The notes under the pieces were generated by a model. It was not told the DNA's origin, ran no database searches, and saw only the letters and a list, made by a program, of their open reading frames with translations. A DNA stretch of 64,000 nt from JAFEDN01 sp965651935 (GTDB taxonomy: Bacteria; Pseudomonadota; Gammaproteobacteria; Coxiellales; Coxiellaceae): assembly GCA_965651935.1 (NCBI GenBank), contig CBFGTC010000007.1:1-64000 (forward strand). The letters are read 5' to 3'. Positions 45,127 to 53,678 of this stretch are shown here, one piece after another (positions within the stretch are counted from its first letter, which is position 1; each line of letters starts with the position of its first letter). Position numbers and translations under genes: made by a program.

Positions 45127-45341
45127 ATCCAAAACACCCAGTTTGATTTAATGATTTTTTGTGATATGCCAGTCATACTGATACTTATTTTGGTTAAAGT
45201 TAAAAATACAATCTCATGAATTTTACTCCAAAAGATCATGAGTGTCAGATCAAATCTAAATTTTTACAAGTTGGAAGCGACTGACCATACCGTACAATCC
45301 TAAAATATAAATCAAAGCATCATGGTCTATTGCTAATCCAG

Positions 45342-45905
45342 TCACGCCACCGGCAAAGTGACACCTATTTGACCCTGGTATTTCCCACCTCTATCTAAAT
45401 AGGAAGTTTCACACACTTCATCTGATTCGAAAAACAACATTTGCGCTACTCCCTCATTAGCATAAATTTTAGCAGGGAGATTGGTGGTGTTAGAAAATTC
45501 CAAAGTGACATGACCTTCCCATTCCGGCTCCAAAGGAGTGACATTCACGATAATACCGCAACGCGCATAAGTCGATTTTCCTACGCAAATAGTCAAAACC
45601 TGACGCGGAATTTTAAAATACTCTACTGTGTGTGCCAATACAAATGAATTGGGCGGAATAATACAAACATCTGATCTTAAATCCACAAAACTATTGCGAT
45701 CAAAATTTTTGGGATCCACAATGGCAGAATTGATATTAGTAAATATTTTAAATTCGTTAGCACAACGCACATCATAACCATAACTGGACGTGCCATAAGA
45801 AATCACTTTCATTCCGTCTTTGCTTCGAACTTGTTGCGGCTCAAAAGGAGAGATCATCCCCGCTTGCGCCATGCGTCTTATCCATTGGTCCGATTTAATA
45901 GCCAT
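45342..45905 (-). CDS. dcd: dCTP deaminase
   Basis: A 187-aa trimeric deaminase making dUTP for thymidylate synthesis. The N-terminal IKSDQWIRRMAQAGMISPFE, the motif GKSTYARCGIIVNVTPLEPE with the catalytic glutamate of EPEWEG near residue 138, and the terminal RGGKYQGQIGVTLP are typical. The ATG at 45905 is chosen over upstream starts that run into mrp. It follows mrp by 19 bases, a neighbourhood common in gammaproteobacteria. Confidence 0.97.
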   Translation of the reverse strand: MAIKSDQWIRRMAQAGMISPFEPQQVRSKDGMKVISYGTSSYGYDVRCANEFKIFTNINSAIVDPKNFDRNSFVDLRSDVCIIPPNSFVLAHTVEYFKIPRQVLTICVGKSTYARCGIIVNVTPLEPEWEGHVTLEFSNTTNLPAKIYANEGVAQMLFFESDEVCETSYLDRGGKYQGQIGVTLPVA

Positions 45906-45924
45906 AATATTTATTTCCCCTAAT

Positions 45925-47019
45925 TTATTCGACGACAATGGGCGGGAAACGCGATGCATAACTGATTTTTTGCTGCGAAACCCGCGCTGCAATTTTTAAC
46001 GCAATTTCTTGGTACAATTGACTTAAGGCATTATCTGGACTCATAATTAAAGTGGGTTGACCGCGGTCCGCATTTTCCCGAATTGTTAAAGAAAGCGGGA
46101 CACGCCCAAATAAAGGCAGATCACAACTTTGTGCCAATCGGGCGCCGCCATCTTCACCAAACAAAGCTTCATGATGCCCGCAGTGCGAACAAATGTAACG
46201 GCTCATGTTTTCAATCACACCCAAAATTGGCACATTAACTTTAGGGTGACGAAACATTTCCAAACCCTTGCGTGCATCCAATAGTGCCACTTCTTGTGGG
46301 GTAGTGACGATGACTACCCCAGTGACCGGGGCTTTTTCAGCCAAAGTCAATTGGATATCACCTGTGCCAGGGGGTAAATCAACCACCAAATAATCTAGAT
46401 TGTCCCATAAGGTATCTCGGAATAACTGCCACATAGCGGCGCTAATCATGGGACCGCGCCAAACCATTGCGGTAACTTCATTCACTAAATAATCAATGGA
46501 CATGGTTTGCAAACCACAGGCAAGCAGCGGCTGGATTTTTTTATCTTCTCGAATCTCTGGACGGCCTTTCGCTCCCAACATATGTGGCTGGTTTGAACCA
46601 TAAATGTCGGCATCCAATAATCCCGTGCGCGCGCCATGATGAGCTAGCGCCAAGGCAATATTCAGCGCGGTAGTGGACTTCCCTACTCCGCCCTTGCCGG
46701 AGGCAATAGCAATGACGTTTTTTACACCCGGGATAGCGGCAACGCCAGCTTTAATCGCGTGCGCTCGCACCTCCCAGTCGATAGCAATATTGACCGAATT
46801 AATCGCCGCCAAACCTTGTAAATGAGTGGTCAAAGACGCACAAACGTCTTCTTGGAAGGCGGTTGACAAAGGGAAGCCAAATTTTAACTTTACATTTAGT
46901 TGGTTTCCATCTAAACGAACATCTTGCAGCCAAGCGCCATCCACTACGTTTTGGTTAAGCCAAGGTAAAGGATATTTTTTGAGGGTATCAATGACAAAAG
47001 TTGACGCTGTAAACTGCAT
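45925..47019 (-). CDS. apbC: Iron-sulfur cluster carrier ATPase Mrp (ApbC)
   Basis: A 364-aa P-loop NTPase of the Mrp/ApbC/Nbp35 family that carries 4Fe-4S clusters to apoproteins. An N-terminal MIP18-like domain (~1-90) precedes the deviant Walker A ASGKGGVGKSTTALNIALAL near residue 107; the cluster-bridging CSHCGHHEALFG motif lies near 273. It starts only 17 bases from metG, which is transcribed in the opposite direction. Confidence 0.96.
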   Translation of the reverse strand: MQFTASTFVIDTLKKYPLPWLNQNVVDGAWLQDVRLDGNQLNVKLKFGFPLSTAFQEDVCASLTTHLQGLAAINSVNIAIDWEVRAHAIKAGVAAIPGVKNVIAIASGKGGVGKSTTALNIALALAHHGARTGLLDADIYGSNQPHMLGAKGRPEIREDKKIQPLLACGLQTMSIDYLVNEVTAMVWRGPMISAAMWQLFRDTLWDNLDYLVVDLPPGTGDIQLTLAEKAPVTGVVIVTTPQEVALLDARKGLEMFRHPKVNVPILGVIENMSRYICSHCGHHEALFGEDGGARLAQSCDLPLFGRVPLSLTIRENADRGQPTLIMSPDNALSQLYQEIALKIAARVSQQKISYASRFPPIVVE

Positions 47020-47036
47020 TTTGCTATTGTAACACG

Positions 47037-48659
47037 ATGAAAAAACAACGCAATATTCTTGTTACGATTGCTCTTTTCTATGCGAATGGCCCCATCCATT
47101 TAGGCCATTTAGTGGAAGCTATTCAGGCGGACATTTGGGTGCGTTGGCAGCGTTTACAAAAACACTCCTGTTTGTTTCTCAGCGGTTCAGATGCTCACGG
47201 CGCCAGTATCATGATCTATGCAGAACGTTTAAACTTATCTCCTGAAAAATTAATCGAGAAAATGAACCAGGAACATTTTCAGGATTTTCAAAAATTTTTC
47301 ATTGACTTCGATTATTTTTACACCACTCATTCGCCTGAAAATCAAGAACTCACTCATTTGATTTATCAAAGACTGCGGGACAATGGTGATATTAATATCA
47401 AAACGATTACTCAAGCCTTCGATCCAGAGAAAAAAATATTTTTAGCAGACCGCTTTATCCGCGGCGAATGTCCACGCTGTGGCGCTAAAGATCAGTATGG
47501 TGACAATTGTGAAGTATGCGGGTCGACTTATGAAGCCAATGAACTAAAAAATCCGGTTTCCATTTTTTCCGGCGCCGCTCCCGTATTAAAAGAATCGGAA
47601 CATTATTTTTTTAATTTAGAAAAATATCACCCCTTTTTACAAAATTGGGTTAACGAAGGGCATTTACCGGAAGCCGTTGTCAACAAAATGCAGGAATGGT
47701 TGGCGGAGCCCTTAAAAGAATGGGACATTTCCCGTGACGCGCCTTATTTTGGTTTTGAAATTCCGGATGCTCAGGGAAAATATTTTTACGTTTGGCTAGA
47801 AGCACCGATCGGCTATTTTGCCTGTTTAAAAAAACTCTGTGAAAGCAGACCGGAAATTCAATTCGAAAATTATTGGAATAAAGGCGCGAACACGGAATTA
47901 TACCACTTTATTGGTAAAGACATTGTATACTTCCACTCGTTATTTTGGCCGGCCATGTTGTATGGCGCTCAAGTCCGCCTACCAAGCAGTATTTTTGTGC
48001 ATGGTTTTTTAACCATCAATGGCCAAAAGATGTCAAAATCGCGCGGTACTTTTATTACTGCGGCTGACTTTGCGGAAAAGGTGAACCCGGAATATTTGCG
48101 TTATTACCTGGCGGCAAAATTAACTTCGCAAGTGGAAGATATAGATTTAAATTTCACGGATTTTTGCGCGCGTGTCAATGCCGATTTGGTGGGCAAATTT
48201 ATTAATTTAGCTAGCCGCTGTGCTGGATTTATCACTAAATTGACCCAAGGGCGTTTGGCTTCACATTTACCCCAACCGGTTTTATTCGACGAATTCATTC
48301 AGGCTGCCACGGCGATTGAGGAGAGTTATGAGTCTAGGCAATATCAGCGCGCCGTTCGAGAAATTATGGCGTTGGCAGATCGGGCTAATCAATACATCGA
48401 TCAACAAAAACCTTGGGCTCTAGCGAAAGAAAATCGTCATGCAGAAGTGCAAGCCATCTGTACACAAGGTCTGAATTTGTTTAAAATCATCGCTACTTAT
48501 CTGCAACCGGTTTTACCAGAAACCTCAAAGAGGATAGCGGAATTTTTACAGATTGACGCATTAGATTGGGACCAATTGTCCATGCCCTTACTTAATCATT
48601 CTATTGCCGAATTTAAACCCTTAATGCAACGTATTAAATTAGAAGATATTTCATTTTAA
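47037..48659 (+). CDS. metG: Methionine--tRNA ligase MetG, short form
   Basis: A 540-aa class I synthetase. The HIGH signature appears as HLGHLVEAIQ near residue 22, the zinc knuckle as CPRCGAKDQYGDNCEVC near 143-160, and KMSKSRGTFI near 335. The E. coli enzyme is 677 aa with a C-terminal EMAP/Trbp-like tRNA-binding dimerisation domain; this protein stops before it, as in several other bacteria. It begins 17 bases from the divergent mrp start. Confidence 0.97.
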   Translation: MKKQRNILVTIALFYANGPIHLGHLVEAIQADIWVRWQRLQKHSCLFLSGSDAHGASIMIYAERLNLSPEKLIEKMNQEHFQDFQKFFIDFDYFYTTHSPENQELTHLIYQRLRDNGDINIKTITQAFDPEKKIFLADRFIRGECPRCGAKDQYGDNCEVCGSTYEANELKNPVSIFSGAAPVLKESEHYFFNLEKYHPFLQNWVNEGHLPEAVVNKMQEWLAEPLKEWDISRDAPYFGFEIPDAQGKYFYVWLEAPIGYFACLKKLCESRPEIQFENYWNKGANTELYHFIGKDIVYFHSLFWPAMLYGAQVRLPSSIFVHGFLTINGQKMSKSRGTFITAADFAEKVNPEYLRYYLAAKLTSQVEDIDLNFTDFCARVNADLVGKFINLASRCAGFITKLTQGRLASHLPQPVLFDEFIQAATAIEESYESRQYQRAVREIMALADRANQYIDQQKPWALAKENRHAEVQAICTQGLNLFKIIATYLQPVLPETSKRIAEFLQIDALDWDQLSMPLLNHSIAEFKPLMQRIKLEDISF

Positions 48660-48670
48660 AAGGAGATAAC

Positions 48671-48985
48671 ATGAGAGTGAGAGAACGAATTTTTTCAAAC
48701 ATCACTTCAATAAAAAATAAATTGTATCGGCATTACAAGAAAACCTATGACGTTCAAAAATGGTTACCCATACTGTATCTTTCATGCAGAGGTTTTGCCG
48801 ATAATTCTTCACATTCTGCTTACGTTGCTTCTTACGTGGGAATAATTATTAGCGCGCTGATGATTTCACATAATAATTATTTACGATGGAAAAAGAATGA
48901 ATTGTTCACTCAAGAAGAGAAACAACCTAATGAATCAAGCCCCACTTATCCTGCCTATTTTACAAAAAGGCAGACTCATTCTTGA
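48671..48985 (+). CDS. Small orphan membrane-type protein (104 aa)
   Basis: The product starts MRVRERIFSNITSIKNK, is basic at first, then has one hydrophobic stretch (SAYVASYVGIIISALMISH, near residues 48-66) and a charged tail. No family is recognised. A strong AAAGGAGATAAC Shine-Dalgarno precedes the ATG, 11 bases after metG, so it is probably co-transcribed. It overlaps the next frame by about 55 bases, which leaves open a single gene split by a frameshift. Confidence 0.55.
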   Translation: MRVRERIFSNITSIKNKLYRHYKKTYDVQKWLPILYLSCRGFADNSSHSAYVASYVGIIISALMISHNNYLRWKKNELFTQEEKQPNESSPTYPAYFTKRQTHS

Positions 48986-49490
48986 AAATGCGACGTTAGC
49001 GGGTATTTTAGCAGAAATATCAAAAAGATTTATCTACCAAACCGATTTTGATGAAACTGACGAATCTTATCGAATAGGGATGATCGTTGTAGGTATCGTG
49101 CTTCATTTAAGAGCCATCCTTGGAGTGTATGAAGCCGTTAGCAAAACAGAACTGGAAGGCGGACAAAAAATGATTATGTTGACTAGTTCTTACCTCGCCT
49201 TAGGAGAAGGAGCAACAATACTGAGCCAAATATTTTTGAATTTGAATCATAGCACGGGAAACATAATTAATATTGGACTGGCAGGGTTAAATACGCTAAT
49301 TTCACGAATCGCTGCTTGCCAAATCAAAACTCAAATTGATCAAATTGATCAGAGAGAGGATGAGCAAGACAGTGTAAGAGACAATTTATCTCGGGTCTCT
49401 GGGTATTCATTCGTTGAATCCAATGGAGTTAACCCTATTAATGAACAATCACAAACACTGACAGCTTCTCTTTTAGAGTATCCAGGTTAG
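48930..49490 (+). CDS. Orphan membrane-type protein (186 aa)
   Basis: Starting at the ATG at 48930 (MNQAPLILPILQKG), the protein shows two to three moderately hydrophobic segments (YRIGMIVVGIVLHLRAILGV; STGNIINIGLAGLNTLISRI) and a polar tail. I recognise no family. The topology RLILENATLAGIL...RIGMIVVGIVL loosely mirrors the layout of the preceding 104-aa protein, suggesting either duplication or one broken gene. The Shine-Dalgarno is weak. It lies between metG and rnfB, which are usually close neighbours in relatives. Confidence 0.5.
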   Translation: MNQAPLILPILQKGRLILENATLAGILAEISKRFIYQTDFDETDESYRIGMIVVGIVLHLRAILGVYEAVSKTELEGGQKMIMLTSSYLALGEGATILSQIFLNLNHSTGNIINIGLAGLNTLISRIAACQIKTQIDQIDQREDEQDSVRDNLSRVSGYSFVESNGVNPINEQSQTLTASLLEYPG

Positions 49491-49524
49491 CATACCGATT
49501 GGCCAAATTGTGATAAATTGCATC

Positions 49525-50136
49525 ATGAATGATGAAGAAGTTTTAATTGAGAGTCTTGACCAGGCCTTGCCGCAAACTCAATGCCAACTTTGTCATTTTT
49601 CAGGTTGTAAGCCTTATGCCATTGCGATGGTGAAAGAAAACGCGCCTATTAATCGCTGTTTACCGGGTGGTATTGAAGTATTAAAAACTTTGGGGAGATT
49701 ACTAAAGCAAAATCCCTCCCCTTTTCTTGAAGAAATGGCTCGGAAGACTAAACCGCCACAAGTTGCAGAGATTCGTGAGGCTGAATGTATCGGCTGCACT
49801 AAATGCATCCAGGCCTGTCCCGTAGACGCCATTATCGGTGCGAGTAAACAAATGCACACCATTATCACGGACGCCTGTACCGGTTGTGAATTGTGTATCA
49901 AACCCTGCCCGATTGATTGCATTGATTTAAAACCTTCTCCTCCACGTCAGCAGAATTTTAAAGCTCACTCCCGCCAGCGCTATCTCTACCACAACGCTCG
50001 CAAACAGAAGCAAGATCCTCAACAGCTGCTTTATTCCATTTCTGCATTAGAGGAAAGTGAGACTGAACGCGAAGCATTTATTCGCGCCGCAGTGGAACGC
50101 GCCCGGTCTAAAAAAAATGCTTATCGCGCTCTTTAA
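49525..50136 (+). CDS. rnfB: RnfB-like ferredoxin, without membrane anchor
   Basis: A 203-aa iron-sulfur protein. The N-terminal four-cysteine module LPQTQCQLCHFSGCKPYA is the RnfB-type cluster, followed by two 4Fe-4S ferredoxin motifs, CIGCTKCIQACPVDAI and CTGCELCIKPCPIDCI. Classical RnfB has an N-terminal membrane helix; this one starts directly with the cluster domain and has a charged C-terminal extension. Other rnf genes are absent, as in Legionella and Coxiella, so it probably serves as a soluble electron carrier, perhaps for the adjacent nth product; that link is inference. Confidence 0.88.
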   Translation: MNDEEVLIESLDQALPQTQCQLCHFSGCKPYAIAMVKENAPINRCLPGGIEVLKTLGRLLKQNPSPFLEEMARKTKPPQVAEIREAECIGCTKCIQACPVDAIIGASKQMHTIITDACTGCELCIKPCPIDCIDLKPSPPRQQNFKAHSRQRYLYHNARKQKQDPQQLLYSISALEESETEREAFIRAAVERARSKKNAYRAL

Positions 50137-50138
50137 TC

Positions 50139-50774
50139 ATGACATCCGAAAATATAGCCAAAATCTTCTGCCAGTTTCGAGATCTCAATCCGTCTCCTAA
50201 AACTGAGCTGCAATATACTACTCCTTTCGAATTATTGATTGCGGTGATGCTTTCAGCCCAAGCAACGGATGTCAGTGTCAATAAAGTCACGCCGAAATTA
50301 TTTACTGTGGCAAATACACCGAAAAAAATGTTAGCACTAGGAGAACAAGGCGTTAGATCAATTATCAAATCCATTGGTTTATATAATACCAAAGCTAAAA
50401 ATGTGATAAAAACTTGCGAGATTTTAGTCACGCAGTACCAATCGCAAATTCCGCGCGATCGTGACGCGTTGGAATTTTTACCCGGCGTGGGTAGAAAAAC
50501 GGCAAATATTATTTTAAATACACTTTATGGAGAATCTACTTTGGCGGTAGATACTCATATTTTTAGAGTCTCACGCCGGATTGGTTTATCAAGCGGAAAC
50601 AATCCGCGCGCAGTGGAACGCGATTTAGAGCAAGTCATTCCTGCAGAATTTCTTCGAGATGCTCACCATTGGTTAGTTCTGCACGGACGTTATATTTGCG
50701 TTGCGAGAAAACCGAAATGCCCCATCTGCCCTATTAAAGACCTATGCGAATTTCCGGATAAAACGAATGTATAG
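50139..50774 (+). CDS. nth: Endonuclease III
   Basis: A 211-aa HhH-GPD DNA glycosylase/AP lyase removing oxidised pyrimidines. The helix-hairpin-helix LEFLPGVGRKTANIILN (catalytic Lys near residue 120), VDTHIFRVSRRIGL with the catalytic Asp near 138, and the 4Fe-4S loop with cysteines spaced C-x6-C-x2-C-x5-C near the C terminus are all present. It is two bases after rnfB. Confidence 0.98.
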   Translation: MTSENIAKIFCQFRDLNPSPKTELQYTTPFELLIAVMLSAQATDVSVNKVTPKLFTVANTPKKMLALGEQGVRSIIKSIGLYNTKAKNVIKTCEILVTQYQSQIPRDRDALEFLPGVGRKTANIILNTLYGESTLAVDTHIFRVSRRIGLSSGNNPRAVERDLEQVIPAEFLRDAHHWLVLHGRYICVARKPKCPICPIKDLCEFPDKTNV

Positions 50775-50784
50775 AAACTTATTG

Positions 50785-50985
50785 CCAAGCCCGCCTTATC
50801 TACACTAAGCTGAACCGTCCTAATTAAATTAATGACCACCATATCTTTAGCATCATAGTCTTTAATTCGTATAAAATAGCAATGTCCACGCCGCTATTTT
50901 CATGGGCAAGACCTTTGACATAATATCCATAGATTAATACTGCAATAATCCCAGTTGCTGACGAACTTCTTCAAAAATAATTTTG
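50785..50985 (-). pseudogene. Relic of a minimal nucleotidyltransferase (MNT-type) gene
   Basis: On the minus strand 50860-50952 reads GIIAVLIYGYYVKGLAHENS and continues GVDIAILYELK, which mirrors the MNT pattern of a GS loop followed by a D-x-D pair. Here GS has become GY and the first Asp has become Gly. The frame then shifts: the next stretch, DYDAKDMVVINLIRTVQLSV, is in another frame, and upstream codons are broken by a stop. No start, Shine-Dalgarno or HEPN partner remains. I read this as a decayed gene; the match is by eye and short. Confidence 0.5.
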
Positions 50986-50996
50986 GTTAATCAGGA

Positions 50997-51021
50997 ACCC
51001 CCTCCCGGCGAGGGAAGGGGT
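50997..51021. terminator. GC-rich hairpin downstream of the LbtU porin gene
   Basis: ACCCCCTCCC-GGCG-AGGGAAGGGGT forms a stem with one mismatch, about 25 bases beyond the porin stop codon. There is no U tract, so termination activity is uncertain. Confidence 0.4.
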
Positions 51022-51045
51022 AGTATTGCGAGAATAGATTGAATA

Positions 51046-52425
51046 TTAGAAATAAACACCGAGTTGAAGCAAGAGCATATCGCGGCCTTTGCCAGTGCCT
51101 TTATTACAAAAGCCACCGTTCCAATTGATAGCCGCAGTGGATTTGTCATCTGTGGAGTAATCATCATCATGACGATATTCGATCTGCTCCACCGTGTTTT
51201 TCCAGAAGGAAGTCCTTAAATAACCGATAAAGCTTTGTTCTGGAAGATTTAAACCCAATGATTCCCAGGTTCGGCCATAAGCCGCGCCGGCAGTATAAGT
51301 TTGATTATAAATCAAGAAGTTACGATTCAATTCCAAGTGCATAGCTTTAGGATCAGCCCCATCTCCGTTGAAGGTTAAATCCTGGTTAGAAAATTCACGG
51401 ACCGCACCGAGAAACTCAGCCGCCAAGCTCCATGGACCATAACTGAGTTCGGAGTGAATATCCGCACCAGGAACCGTGTGCTGGAAGGGATAAGCGTTAG
51501 ACGGTAATTCAGGATTGAGAATTTCAGTGAATCCCGGGAAGCGTGGGGCTGTAGCGCCGGTATTGCCAATACCTTGAGATGCTGTCATATCGGAAATAAC
51601 TCCACCACCAATGTTGATGTTAAGATCGGTTGACACTTTAAACTTATATCCCAAATTCGCACCCCCAGCATGGAATACTGTGTCGGTAGCGTTAGCGTCA
51701 ATACCGGGATAAGTATAAATCGAAGCATATAAACCGTCTTTGTAATAACCCAAGAGTGCCGCACGATCATTCACTCTCGCGAGGGATAAAGTTAAAGGCG
51801 CAGTGATCATACTGCTAGAATATCTACCAAAGGGTAAATACATTTGACCGATGGTAAAATACACGGGGGTCACGTCTAAATTACCGATAGTGACAAATCC
51901 GCGGCTGAGATAAAGCCGGGAATTGGTCACGCGATCACCGGTTTCAGGGGGTGAACTATCAAATGCAATAGACATGAAAGCCGTAGCCCACTTACTGGCC
52001 ATGGCGTTAATATCCAATTCCGCTGTGTTTAAATTGATATCGCCATTGCCGCTATTGCTGGTAAAACTGTTAAAAGTTTGAATCGCATCCCCTTCAATGG
52101 CGCCACTGATTTCTAAAATGGGTCTTTGCAGCAGCGACGTGTTGACTAAACCTAAGCTGTGTTCTAATTGTTGTTTGTATTGCAATAAAAATAAATCTTC
52201 ATTCATACTGGACTGTTGAGACAAAAGATCAGAGCCATCAAATGCAGATTGTTGCGCAATATACGGAGAAGTGGAAACGGTGATAAAAGGAAGTAATGCA
52301 TAGCTGTTGGGAGTAATGCCCGAACTTTGAGGCACAGGTGTGGTGGCTGTGTCTTCAGCAGAGGCTATACCCGTGATTAAACTCAACGACAATGCGATGA
52401 CTGAACTTGCTGCTATTTTTTTCAT
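51046..52425 (-). CDS. lbtU: LbtU-family siderophore porin
   Basis: A 459-aa outer-membrane protein with a signal peptide (MKKIAASSVIALSLSLITG..ASA). The segments PYIAQQSAFDGSDLL, ISGAIEGDAIQTF, AFMSIAFDSSPPE, YFTIGQMYLPFGRY and GANLGYKF are characteristic of the LbtU family, first described in Legionella pneumophila as a TonB-independent porin for legiobactin. Strand-like alternation and a terminal aromatic residue (LLLQLGVYF) suit a beta-barrel. The iron role is known for one homologue only; Legionellales encode several paralogues of uncertain function, and I see no Fur box. Confidence 0.8.
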   Translation of the reverse strand: MKKIAASSVIALSLSLITGIASAEDTATTPVPQSSGITPNSYALLPFITVSTSPYIAQQSAFDGSDLLSQQSSMNEDLFLLQYKQQLEHSLGLVNTSLLQRPILEISGAIEGDAIQTFNSFTSNSGNGDINLNTAELDINAMASKWATAFMSIAFDSSPPETGDRVTNSRLYLSRGFVTIGNLDVTPVYFTIGQMYLPFGRYSSSMITAPLTLSLARVNDRAALLGYYKDGLYASIYTYPGIDANATDTVFHAGGANLGYKFKVSTDLNINIGGGVISDMTASQGIGNTGATAPRFPGFTEILNPELPSNAYPFQHTVPGADIHSELSYGPWSLAAEFLGAVREFSNQDLTFNGDGADPKAMHLELNRNFLIYNQTYTAGAAYGRTWESLGLNLPEQSFIGYLRTSFWKNTVEQIEYRHDDDYSTDDKSTAAINWNGGFCNKGTGKGRDMLLLQLGVYF

Positions 52426-52545
52426 ATATTGACCCTTAGTTTTAGAATTAGAATAAATTAGAATAAACGATACACTTTTAACAAATAAGATTTACTTATA
52501 ACACAATGGCGTGATACAATCAAGTCTATTTTTTAAACAATTATC

Positions 52546-52612
52546 TGCGCAAGGGGGAGCGGGAAAAACCCATTCCAAACAATAGACTTTGCTCATGCGC
52601 AGCATATAAACA
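52546..52612 (+). repeat. Dispersed intergenic repeat, copy D (5'-truncated)
   Basis: It has GCAAGGGGGAG, CCCATTCCAAACAATAGACT, TTGCTCATGCGCAG and the terminal block CATATAAAC, matching the 3' two thirds of the other copies. It lacks the TACGCGATGGGG block. It ends about 20 bases before the pyrC ATG, so it would be in the pyrC leader. Confidence 0.65.
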
Positions 52613-52632
52613 AACAAAACACTGGCGCACAC

Positions 52633-53673
52633 ATGGAACAAATTAGTTTAATCCGTCCTGACGACTGGCATTGTCATTTACGCGATGGGGAGTTTTTAAA
52701 AAGAACTGTGCTTGACACCTCGAAAAGATTCAATCGAGCTATTATCATGCCCAATTTGCCACATCCTATAACTACCCTTTCTCAAGCTCAGGATTATCGC
52801 CAGCGCATCCTATCTCACTTACCATCGCATCGCGATTTTACCCCGTTAATGACTTTTTATCTTAATGAAGATATCACCAAAGAAAATTTGCGAGAAGCGA
52901 AATCCACCGGCGTGGTTACTGCCTGCAAGCTGTACCCGGCTGGCGCCACCACTCATTCTAGCGCCGGGGTAAAAAAAATCGATCAAATTTATCCTTTATT
53001 GGAATGCATGCAAGAGATGGATTTGCCACTTTTAATCCATGGCGAATCCATTAACCCGCAAATAGATATATTTGATCGTGAAGAGCAATTTATTGATGAG
53101 GATTTACAATCCATTATTCAGCATTTTCCTGGCCTGCGGATCGTGTTAGAACATATTTCTACTCAGGCGGCTGTGGATTTTGTTTTGGAAAGTCCACCTA
53201 ATTTAGCTGCAACTATCACCGCTCATCATCTTTGGTTTAACCGCAATACCCTGCTCTCGGGCGGCATCCGTCCACATTACTACTGCATGCCCATTTTGAA
53301 ACGGCAATCTGACCAAATAGCGCTTGTCAAAGCGGCTACCAGCGGCAACCCTAAATTCTTTTTAGGCACAGACAGCGCACCTCATTCCCAATCGCGCAAA
53401 GAAAGTGCTTGTGGATGCGCGGGGATCTATAGTGCTCATGCGGCTATTGAACTCTATGCTCAAATATTCGAGCAACATCAGGCGCTTGAGCAGCTCGAAA
53501 AATTCGCTAGCTTGCACGGGCCACGCTTTTACCAGCTTCCCGTTAACCAATCCCGTATTACCTTAAAAAAGACTCCTTGGACTGTTCCCGCTATTCTTTC
53601 ATTTGGAACTGAAAATCTTATTCCCATGATGGCTGGAGAAACATTGTCTTGGCAAATTGTGGATGGTGAGTAA
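52633..53673 (+). CDS. pyrC: Dihydroorotase, class II
   Basis: A 346-aa zinc amidohydrolase closing the dihydroorotate ring in pyrimidine synthesis. The metal site DDWHCHLRDG near residue 13, the carbamylated-lysine region ACKLYPAGATTHSSAG near 100, LLIHGE near 137 and FLGTDSAPHSQSRKE near 248 are present. It is followed after five bases by rnt. Confidence 0.98.
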   Translation: MEQISLIRPDDWHCHLRDGEFLKRTVLDTSKRFNRAIIMPNLPHPITTLSQAQDYRQRILSHLPSHRDFTPLMTFYLNEDITKENLREAKSTGVVTACKLYPAGATTHSSAGVKKIDQIYPLLECMQEMDLPLLIHGESINPQIDIFDREEQFIDEDLQSIIQHFPGLRIVLEHISTQAAVDFVLESPPNLAATITAHHLWFNRNTLLSGGIRPHYYCMPILKRQSDQIALVKAATSGNPKFFLGTDSAPHSQSRKESACGCAGIYSAHAAIELYAQIFEQHQALEQLEKFASLHGPRFYQLPVNQSRITLKKTPWTVPAILSFGTENLIPMMAGETLSWQIVDGE

Positions 53674-53678
53674 CGAAT

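Noticed and set aside
45127..45341. Protein-like stretch on the minus strand after dcd (GLAIDHDALIYILGLYGM)
   Set aside because: It is about 30 codons, has no start, overlaps the dcd end in another frame, and is too short to separate from chance.
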